Positions 1 to 5,138 of a DNA stretch of 5,903 bases are shown piece after piece. A model generated the notes under the pieces. It was not told the origin of the DNA. It did no database searches and saw nothing but the letters and a program-made list of their open reading frames with translations. Within the stretch, counting starts at the first letter, position 1. Each line of letters opens with the position of its first letter. The position numbers and the translations under genes are program-made. Source of the DNA: JAFGED01 sp964551295 (GTDB lineage Bacteria > Chloroflexota > Anaerolineae > B4-G1); contig CAZKDJ010000239.1 in assembly GCA_964551295.1 (NCBI GenBank), positions 1 through 5,903 on the forward strand, read 5' to 3'.

Positions 1-687
1 GGGATCAAGGTCAGCAAAAGCGCGATTCAAAAGTACATTCAACAGGTGCGAGGACCAAATTCGTCAAGCCAGAACTGGGCGACATTTCTGCGCAACCACG
101 CCAGCCAGATTTGGGCGTGTGATTTCCTTCAAACGTACGACATCTTCTTCCGTACAATATTTGTGTTCGTTATCATCGAGTTGGGCTCGCGCCGCGTGGT
201 GCATTTCAGGGTGACGAGGAACCCGACAGATCGGTGGGTGGCACAGCAATTGCGAGAAGCGACGCCGTTTGGCGAAGGGCCGCGATACCTGATCCGGGAC
301 AACGACAACAAGTATGGAGATTCGTTCAAGCAAGTGACCGCAGGAATCAAGGTGCTGAAAACACCATTCAGGGCACCCAAAGCAAACGCGATATGCGAGC
401 GCTTCCTGGGCAGCCTGCGGCGTGAGTGCCTCGACCACGTCTTGATCTTGAGCGAACGACATTTGCACCGGGTCGTGAAGGAGTACACGGAGTACTTTAA
501 CCGCGCCCGGCCTCATCAGGGAATCAAGCAACGCATCCCATGCCGACCAGAGCAGTTGGAAACACCTCCAGTCAACGGGAAGCTCGCATCTCGCCCGGTG
601 CTGGCCGGCCTGCATCACGACTACTTCTGGCGAGCAGCGGGATGCGTTGGACAGGGAAAAGGTCAGCCCCAAGCAACCTGTCACTGA
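1..687 (+). CDS. IS transposase, integrase core (DDE, rve-type), 5' end outside window
   Basis: This is the C-terminal part of an insertion-sequence transposase that cuts and joins DNA ends through an RNase H-like DDE fold. The frame is open from base 1 with no start codon that must be used; the GTG at 46 is probably an internal valine, because the codons before it (GIKVSKSAIQKY...) read like the helix-turn-helix to catalytic-domain linker. Candidate catalytic residues are Asp in WACDFLQTY (codon 121-123), Asp in LIRDNDNKYG (298-300) and Glu in NAICERFLG (397-399), followed by the family-typical RRECLDH and YFNRARPHQGI motifs. The end (GLHHDYFW plus a short tail) looks complete. The second Asp and the Glu are separated by only 32 residues, shorter than the usual 34-35. 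IS481/IS3-like grouping is likely, but I cannot fix the family. It is convergent with the pilus genes and unrelated to them in function. Confidence 0.88.
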   Translation, partial: GIKVSKSAIQKYIQQVRGPNSSSQNWATFLRNHASQIWACDFLQTYDIFFRTIFVFVIIELGSRRVVHFRVTRNPTDRWVAQQLREATPFGEGPRYLIRDNDNKYGDSFKQVTAGIKVLKTPFRAPKANAICERFLGSLRRECLDHVLILSERHLHRVVKEYTEYFNRARPHQGIKQRIPCRPEQLETPPVNGKLASRPVLAGLHHDYFWRAAGCVGQGKGQPQATCH

Positions 688-702
688 GGCGGACAGCAGG
701 GT

Positions 703-729
703 CTTGAGGGCGGCTTCGGTTCCCCCAAG
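703..729 (+). terminator. Hairpin just after the transposase stop, weak terminator candidate
   Basis: Fifteen bases after the transposase stop codon, CTTGAGGG (703-710) can pair with CCCCCAAG (722-729): seven base pairs with one A/C mismatch and an 11-nt loop. No T-tract follows, so it does not meet the standard intrinsic-terminator pattern. It could be a weak or Rho-assisted 3' end, or part of the element's non-coding right end. Confidence 0.25.
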
Positions 730-1169
730 CGCCAACCCTCACAGATAGAAATAGAACGGCAACCCGGTTTCCGGTTCTCCTCTTTGGCAACTGGGTGGAT
801 GATGCGCGCCAGATGCCGGTCCCAACCATCCAAAAAGTGACCTCAATCGGTCCCGAGCTATTGCGTGATGGTGGTAGCCACTTGATTGAGTGACAGTACT
901 CACCAATTCTCCACTCCCTGCACGACCAGCAACACGCGCTTCCACTTCCATCACGGCTGAAACTAGAACGGATGTATTATTCGGCCATGACAGGGAAAAG
1001 GCTAAACACGCCGTGGCCTGAGATTGCCCCGACAGGGGAGGGAACCAGTGTGCCTGGAAGCAGGAGTCAGAGTCGGACAGACCTCAGACTGCCTCAGACA
1101 TCGACAAACCTCGCCTCCATCGAGTGTGCCTCTGGCCATTCTCAAGGCCGGTGTCCTTTTAACCCCTGT

Positions 1170-1184
1170 AATTCAGTCTGAATT
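1170..1184. repeat. Perfect 15-nt palindrome AATTCAG-T-CTGAATT
   Basis: Seven-base arms around a single central base make a perfect dyad. The one-base centre and AT-rich arms suit a dimeric protein-binding site better than a strong RNA hairpin. It lies about 80 bases beyond the stop of the PilO-like gene and is followed by no T-run on either strand. Function unknown. Confidence 0.5.
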
Positions 1185-1212
1185 TGCGAAAACTTTGTGA
1201 CACTATCCTTTT

Positions 1213-1242
1213 TCGTAACCAACTCGTAATCGGGTCGTAACC
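1213..1242 (+). repeat. Three direct repeats TCGTAAYC with 11-bp period
   Basis: The octamer occurs at 1213-1220 (TCGTAACC), 1224-1231 (TCGTAATC) and 1235-1242 (TCGTAACC), each start exactly 11 bases after the last, so the copies lie on one face of the helix. Tandem sites with about one helical turn between them are typical of OmpR/PhoB-type response regulators; that analogy is inference. The array sits 22 bases beyond the stop of the PilO-like gene, where no promoter for a known gene is apparent. Confidence 0.5.
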
Positions 1243-1264
1243 GGCTAGACCTTGTCCGTCCCTC

Positions 1265-2602
1265 CTACTGGGTAGGGATGCGTAACCGTTGTCCCACATA
1301 GATAGTATTACTGGTCAGTCCATTGGCTGCCTTGACGGCTTCCACGGTAGTGCCATAGCGTAACGCGATGCGGTACAGGGTCTCGCCCGGTTGCACCACG
1401 TGGACAATGTGCCCGGGGCCAGAAGCCGGCGTCCCACCAGCCAACGCCTGCAAACCGGTCTCGGCCTCTTTGCCGTCAGGATTGACAACCAAGGCCAAAG
1501 CGAATTGCTCCTTCGCTTCCTCACGCTTCCCCTCAGCGACGAGCTGGTATCCATAGTTAACGTGGGCGGCATATAGTTTCCCGGTCATGTCCTGGCGAGC
1601 AGGGTCGATCGCCAATATCGACTCGATCAGGCTTATGGTCTCTTCCCAGTCCTCCGCCTCCCATGCCTCATGCAAGCGTTGCTCTAACGCCTTCTCAGCT
1701 GTCTGAGTTGGAATCGGCGTAGCAGCAGCTTGCTGAAGCCCTGCCTGAGCTTCCTCTCCACCTGGTTTGATCTCCAGCGCAAGGTCAAACTGCGTTATTG
1801 CATCATCTCTGTCCCTCTCCGCCAGGAGTTGATAACCGTAGTTAACACGAGCTGTATAGAGTTGATCCAACATGCCATCGCGAAGAGGATCGAGAGCCAG
1901 TATCTGTCCGATGATGTCTATGGCCTGTGCCCAGCCCTCCGCTGCCCAGGCCACAGCCAGCGCTTCCTCTAACTGCGCCAGATCCGCCGTCGTCGTTGGT
2001 TCTGGTAGCCCGGTCGACTCGGAAGCGTAGGGAGACGTGTAAAGAGCAATGTCCATCGTGAGAACGGGCAACCGCTCGCTCTCTACGATGCTCACATTGG
2101 TTATGATAAAGCTCTCAAATGCGGCTTCCTCGATCCGGCCCACAAAGTCTATCAGCCTGGGAACAGGGCCCTCGACCTGCATTTGGAACGTATTGACATC
2201 GTACGCCTCCTTCTTTTCCTGACCCGAGCCGGACTGGCTTTGCAGGACGATAATCTCTACACTGCTCTCATCGGCATACTGATATAGCTTGTTCAAAATG
2301 CCAGCCGCTTTAGTCTCGTCGAGGAACACATCGGCAGCCTCGTTCAACGCAGTCTGTGCAGTCTCCAACTGCCCCTTTAACTCCTCAGGGGTTTGCCCCT
2401 GGGCTATTCGAGCTTTCGCCAGCTCTTGTTCAGCGGTGTTCAACTGAGACACCAACTCCTCTCTCATCTGTAGCACTGGCACGACGAAGAAGGCGATGAA
2501 GAGAACACCGCCCACCACCACCGCAGCGATAATGCCTATACCCACCAGGGAATAGAGGCGTTCACCAGATGGAATACTGTCTCTCCAGTTACGTTGGCTC
2601 AC
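1265..2602 (-). CDS. PilO-like pilus assembly protein fused to TPR-like repeats and LysM
   Basis: This 445-residue protein is predicted to sit in the cytoplasmic membrane with its bulk outside. In order: a short cytoplasmic tail (1-17), one membrane helix (about 18-41), a coiled coil (about 44-93), a PilO/GspM-like alpha-beta region (about 95-190, with VDxxTFQMQVEG-type strand and PRLIDFVGRIE helix), a Thr/Pro linker near 200, two 80-residue TPR-like repeats (211-290 and 306-385), and a LysM domain (about 399-443; HVVQPGETLYRIALRYG and the ending VGQRLRIP). Canonical PilO is about 200 residues and lacks the last two parts. LysM binds N-acetylglucosamine polymers, so the C-terminus probably grips peptidoglycan. 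The GTG start overlaps the previous stop as GTGA, with AGAGAG seven bases upstream, implying translational coupling to the PilN-like gene. PilO identity rests on topology, fold pattern and context; a GspM relative is possible. Confidence 0.75.
   Translation of the reverse strand: MSQRNWRDSIPSGERLYSLVGIGIIAAVVVGGVLFIAFFVVPVLQMREELVSQLNTAEQELAKARIAQGQTPEELKGQLETAQTALNEAADVFLDETKAAGILNKLYQYADESSVEIIVLQSQSGSGQEKKEAYDVNTFQMQVEGPVPRLIDFVGRIEEAAFESFIITNVSIVESERLPVLTMDIALYTSPYASESTGLPEPTTTADLAQLEEALAVAWAAEGWAQAIDIIGQILALDPLRDGMLDQLYTARVNYGYQLLAERDRDDAITQFDLALEIKPGGEEAQAGLQQAAATPIPTQTAEKALEQRLHEAWEAEDWEETISLIESILAIDPARQDMTGKLYAAHVNYGYQLVAEGKREEAKEQFALALVVNPDGKEAETGLQALAGGTPASGPGHIVHVVQPGETLYRIALRYGTTVEAVKAANGLTSNTIYVGQRLRIPTQ
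1448..1972 (-). repeat. Internal duplication of an 80-residue TPR-like module
   Basis: Residues 211-290 (bases 1733-1972) and 306-385 (1448-1687) of the PilO-like protein align without gaps over 80 positions, with about 43 identities by hand count. Both contain VNYGYQL, an ILA(L/I)DP turn and an A..QF.LAL..(K/N)P segment, typical of TPR helices ending in Pro. A linker of 15 residues (including TPIPTQ) separates them. The DNA copies have diverged, so the duplication is old and not prone to slippage. Confidence 0.8.
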
Positions 2603-4143
2603 GGAGATTCTCTCTTCAACTCCAAGATTATCACAAACTCGACAGCATCAAGATTGTAGATCGTCTGTCCAGCCATCAGATACGGAGAACAACCGAGCGA
2701 CCAACCGGAGGACAATGAGACAGCCATAGGGACGCTCGAAGAAGCCGACAGGCCTTCCGTAGGCGTGAGTGTTTCTGTAGGCACAAACGTTTCTGTAGGC
2801 ACGAGCGTGGACGTGCCAAGTATGACAAAGGCGCCAGGCAACACACCTACCTGGTCGTCAGGGTTGACAACGACGACGTCCCATACACCGGGCTGCTTGC
2901 CAGACAGATCGAATTCGCAGTTAATCCGCCATCCCGCCGTCACGCTTATGCCTGTGGCCTCTATGTCGGCGGCAACACCCGTGAGGAACACGCGAGGCAC
3001 GCCGTAGAAACCGCTGCCGATGATAGTCACCTCGACAACGCCATCCCCAGTCGAAGCGGAGTCTGGTGTAATCTGGGTGAGCACGGGCGGCTGGCCAGTC
3101 GGCTCGGGAGAGGCCGTCGATAAAGGTGTTAGCGTCGGCAGTGGCGTGCCCGTAGGCTCAGGCGTAGGCGTGGGAATGATCTCCTCGGCTGTAATCTGAT
3201 ACCACATCTCTGGTCCATACTGTCCCCGATTTGTCACCTTGACGACAACGTCCACATCATAGCCGCTCCCAACCTGGAATATGATCTCGGAGCTCAAATC
3301 ACGCGGCCCACGATCATCGTTCGTATAGGTGACGCCTCCCACGTCCGCGGTCACGGACGTGTCCACCCCAGGCGACAGATCTGAGGTAAACACCCGATAC
3401 CATCGTCCGGACTTGGCCAAAAACTTGACCTTGTCCACATCATAGACAGGATGAAAATTATGGCGCTGTGGCTGGCCCAGGAAGATATCCTTAGGCTCAA
3501 AATCATCTGTCTCGTACTCGTCGCTGGGAGAGGGAGTTGGTGTGAGCGTCACAGTCGGCGTGATGGCAGCCGTGGACGTGACGATGGCTCCGGGCGTTTC
3601 CGTCACCGAGACTGTCGTCGCCGCAAAGGGCGTGGCAACCGTCCTCACAGACTGGAGAATGACGCGGGAAAAAAGGCCGGATTCTTCGAGAGCGCGATGA
3701 TAGGTTGTCACCGCCGCATTGTCAACGGCCTGCCCTTCAAGCGTAATTCGACTGTCAGCCTGCGCAAGAGAAGTCAGTGCGAGATAATTTGGGTTGTAAT
3801 TGCCAATGGCCATCATCACAGACGGCCAGTCGACGTGGCTGGCTGCGAGGGCAGTCCGGGCCTCTTCGATCTCATTTGCCGAACTCTGGACCTGAGCCAG
3901 AACATCCATCAGCTCCTGAACCTCGGGAGCCGGCGTACTCATACCTGCTAATTCGCTCTGAACATTCTGGAGTTCGTTTTCCAAGCGGGTACTATCGTCG
4001 CGGGTCACAACGACGATGAGGGAGAGTGGGATGAAGAGAAGTATCAAACTCGCCGCTACCAACCAAAGGATAATAGTACGACGGCTTAACCCACGTAGCT
4101 GATCGAGTAAGGTGCCAGATTCAGGAGAATTCTGTGAGCTCAT
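2599..4143 (-). CDS. PilN-like pilus assembly protein with PPC-like and IPT/TIG ectodomains
   Basis: This is a 514-residue membrane protein from the ATG at 4143. In order: cytoplasmic tail 1-23, membrane helix about 24-47, coiled coil about 50-100, a PilN-like ferredoxin-type segment about 115-168 (ITLEGQAVDNAAVTTYHRAL, GLFSRVILQSV), Thr/Pro linker about 170-207, a PPC-like beta-sandwich about 212-318 (DVDKVKFLAKSGRWYRVFT, GVDTSVT, NDDRG), a second Thr/Pro linker about 323-350, an IPT/TIG-like Ig fold about 352-442 (ITPDSASTGDG, ITIIGSGFYG-like strand, V.V.NPDDQVG), a third linker about 443-464 and an unrecognised 50-residue tail. Canonical PilN is about 200 residues and ends after the first fold. 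PilN pairs with PilO to connect pilus motor and envelope parts. The PilM-binding INLLP-type motif expected at the N-terminus is not visible. An alternative GTG start at 4167 adds eight residues; I prefer ATG, though neither has a strong Shine-Dalgarno. The stop overlaps the next gene as GTGA. Confidence 0.72.
   Translation of the reverse strand: MSSQNSPESGTLLDQLRGLSRRTIILWLVAASLILLFIPLSLIVVVTRDDSTRLENELQNVQSELAGMSTPAPEVQELMDVLAQVQSSANEIEEARTALAASHVDWPSVMMAIGNYNPNYLALTSLAQADSRITLEGQAVDNAAVTTYHRALEESGLFSRVILQSVRTVATPFAATTVSVTETPGAIVTSTAAITPTVTLTPTPSPSDEYETDDFEPKDIFLGQPQRHNFHPVYDVDKVKFLAKSGRWYRVFTSDLSPGVDTSVTADVGGVTYTNDDRGPRDLSSEIIFQVGSGYDVDVVVKVTNRGQYGPEMWYQITAEEIIPTPTPEPTGTPLPTLTPLSTASPEPTGQPPVLTQITPDSASTGDGVVEVTIIGSGFYGVPRVFLTGVAADIEATGISVTAGWRINCEFDLSGKQPGVWDVVVVNPDDQVGVLPGAFVILGTSTLVPTETFVPTETLTPTEGLSASSSVPMAVSLSSGWSLGCSPYLMAGQTIYNLDAVEFVIILELKRESP
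2610..2615 (-). promoter_or_regulatory. Ribosome binding site of the PilO-like gene
   Basis: Read on the minus strand, AGAGAG lies seven bases before the GTG at 2602, inside the end of the PilN-like gene. It supports the GTG start and the coupled reading of the two genes. Confidence 0.5.
2759..2812 (-). repeat. Three 18-bp tandem units encoding an ETxxPT-type linker
   Basis: Units start at 2759, 2777 and 2795, each beginning gtaggc on the plus strand. On the coding strand they give successive hexapeptides of the form (S/E)T(L/F)(V/T)PT near residues 445-463 of the PilN-like protein. Such Thr/Pro repeats make extended, often glycosylated spacers and can change length by slippage. Confidence 0.7.
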
Positions 4144-4226
4144 TATGCACAATCCAAACCAAAGCACATGACTTTCTGCCCAAGCCAGCCAATGGCATTG
4201 GATCTATGTGCTTCTAGGACACGTAC

Positions 4227-4259
4227 ATTATCTTACCACAAAGCAATCCTCCATGCAAA
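4227..4259 (-). promoter_or_regulatory. Candidate sigma-70-type promoter for the PilN/PilO-like genes
   Basis: On the minus strand, TTTGCA (4259-4254; four matches to TTGACA) is followed after 18 bases by TAAGAT (4235-4230; four matches to TATAAT), overlapping GATAAT (4232-4227). A start near 4220 would leave a leader of roughly 75 bases before the ATG at 4143. The match is modest and rests on consensus only, but its location between two same-strand genes separated by 270 bases is reasonable. Confidence 0.35.
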
Positions 4260-4282
4260 CCCCCGGGAAACACGATTGCTTT
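4240..4282. repeat. Nine-base inverted repeat overlapping the candidate promoter
   Basis: AAAGCAATC (4240-4248) and GATTGCTTT (4274-4282) are perfect inverted copies with a 25-base spacer that contains the candidate -35 hexamer. The arm at 4240-4248 lies in the -35/-10 spacer. This layout would suit an operator bound by a dimer. The hairpin has no following T-run, so it is not an obvious terminator. Confidence 0.45.
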
Positions 4283-4412
4283 CCCAAAGCAGGTCACCCT
4301 CCCACAGATTGTGGCCACTGAGGCGGGTTCCCTCGAGTCAGTAAAGGTCTCGCGGCATGCAAGTCTTAGCCTGCGGGAGGGCGGGCGGCCATCCCTTGTA
4401 CTTTGGGAAAGC
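4278..4412. repeat. Twelve-base inverted repeat bracketing the prepilin peptidase 3' side
   Basis: GCTTTCCCAAAG (4278-4289) is the exact reverse complement of CTTTGGGAAAGC (4401-4412); the outer arm ends two bases from the stop codon of the prepilin peptidase gene. Each arm is itself nearly self-complementary (CTTT-GGG-AAAG). The inner arm is shared with the nine-base repeat at 4240-4282, so the two pairings exclude each other. Confidence 0.5.
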
Positions 4413-4413
4413 C

Positions 4414-5130
4414 CTACTGAGGAAACGCGAGGGGAAACGGCCAAAGCAGCGAGATCATCGTACCCAGGCAGAGAAAAGGGGCATATGGAATGTGGCTCTT
4501 TGGTCCCCATCGACGTGTGAGGAAGAGAACGATAGCCGCGATCCCACCAGCCAAGATACCTATCGAAAGGGCCCATAAGACCTGTGGGAAACCGACAACG
4601 AGTCCAATGAGAGTAGCGAGTTTCACGTCGCCCCCACCAATGCTTCCGGGTTTAAGAAAGACAACCAGCAAGAAAGGCAATGTCCCGACTGCGCCGCCCA
4701 GAAGAGCCAGAAGCGTTCGATGTCCAGGAGGCACGAACGCAAGAAGCAAAGCTACAACCCCAGCGGGGAAAACCAGCACGTTCGGCACTAGTCGATACTT
4801 CAGGTCGATGGCAGCGATAAGCAGAAAGAAGGAACCGGCAAATGCCAATAGGACCAGTTCTCTGGAGAACCCGAACCGCAGCCAGAGATAGCCAAGGAGC
4901 AATGCAGCGAGCAGCTCTACTGCGATCTCCAGCCAGGGTGGTTTTTGAAAGAGGGCCAAACCCCTCCGATACGAGGATGACGTCAATAAACGCCACAGCA
5001 CAGGTATAGGCCGCGTGGGGGGATCAGACAAAGACACCGTGCAACTGGAGGAGAGGCGCGGCAGATAGTCACTGGTCCAGTTGAGAAAGTTTCCCACCAC
5101 CAGCCCCAGCAACGCACACAGAATAATCAT
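4414..5130 (-). CDS. Prepilin peptidase (A24 family, PilD-like), compact form
   Basis: This polytopic membrane aspartyl protease cleaves the leader peptide of type IV prepilins or pseudopilins and in many relatives methylates the new N-terminus. At 238 residues it has about seven hydrophobic segments. The first segment carries GLVVGNFLNW and LPRL, matching the start of the family. The catalytic aspartates are D109 in IAAIDLKYRLVPN and D168 in the GGGDVKLA (GxGD) motif; IPYAPFLCLG near the C-terminus is also family-typical. The two CxxC pairs of the cytoplasmic loop in classical PilD are absent: only C30 lies there and residues 30-65 are short. The ATG at 5130 is preceded ten bases upstream by GAGGAT. 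The gene starts eight bases after the acidic-protein gene ends, so the two are probably cotranscribed. Whether this copy still methylates cannot be told. Confidence 0.9.
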   Translation of the reverse strand: MIILCALLGLVVGNFLNWTSDYLPRLSSSCTVSLSDPPTRPIPVLWRLLTSSSYRRGLALFQKPPWLEIAVELLAALLLGYLWLRFGFSRELVLLAFAGSFFLLIAAIDLKYRLVPNVLVFPAGVVALLLAFVPPGHRTLLALLGGAVGTLPFLLVVFLKPGSIGGGDVKLATLIGLVVGFPQVLWALSIGILAGGIAAIVLFLTRRWGPKSHIPYAPFLCLGTMISLLWPFPLAFPQ

Positions 5131-5138
5131 AGCGTAGT

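Larger units (their letters stand above)
688..1264. other. Gene-free region between transposase and pilus operon
   Basis: These 577 bases separate two convergent units. The short frames inside (for example a 69-codon plus-strand frame from 972 and a 71-codon minus-strand frame ending at 739) have no recognisable motif and weak or no ribosome binding site, so I do not call them genes. Part of the left half may be the non-coding right end of the insertion sequence, but I could not identify a terminal inverted repeat because the left end is outside the window. There is a small tandem pair of a 10-bp unit near 1081-1100 (acctcagact/gcctcagaca). The last 100 bases contain the palindrome and the 11-bp-spaced repeats listed separately. 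No clear intrinsic terminator for the minus-strand operon is visible. Confidence 0.6.
4144..4413. other. Intergenic region upstream of the PilN-like gene
   Basis: These 270 bases separate the prepilin peptidase stop from the PilN-like ATG and hold no convincing gene. Besides the promoter and inverted repeats listed, there is an imperfect hairpin at 4298-4323 (CCACA-ATC-TGTGG with an outer CCTC/GAGG pairing after a bulge). I compared the region by eye with common riboswitch cores, including c-di-GMP types, and found no match. Confidence 0.5.

Noticed and set aside
64..735. Long open frame on the minus strand opposite the transposase
   Set aside because: It runs antisense to a clear DDE transposase, is rich in Cys/Arg/His typical of shadow frames, and shows no known motif.
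739..954. 71-codon minus-strand frame in the gene-free region
   Set aside because: No recognisable motif and no good ribosome binding site; probably chance or decayed element sequence.
972..1181. 69-codon plus-strand frame in the gene-free region
   Set aside because: No domain, low-complexity Ser/Thr/Pro composition, no clear ribosome binding site; it also runs through the palindrome.
3451..3951. 166-codon plus-strand frame inside the PilN-like gene
   Set aside because: It is antisense to a multi-domain gene with clear membrane and linker features, and its Arg/Gly/Cys-rich translation looks like a shadow frame.
4298..4323. Hairpin considered as a terminator of the prepilin peptidase transcript
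   Set aside because: The stem is interrupted by a bulge and no T-run follows it on the minus strand.
4311..4520. Plus-strand GAAAC-rich stretch considered as a group II intron fragment
   Set aside because: Much of it is ordinary coding sequence for the end of the prepilin peptidase read backwards, and no domain V or intron boundary is visible.
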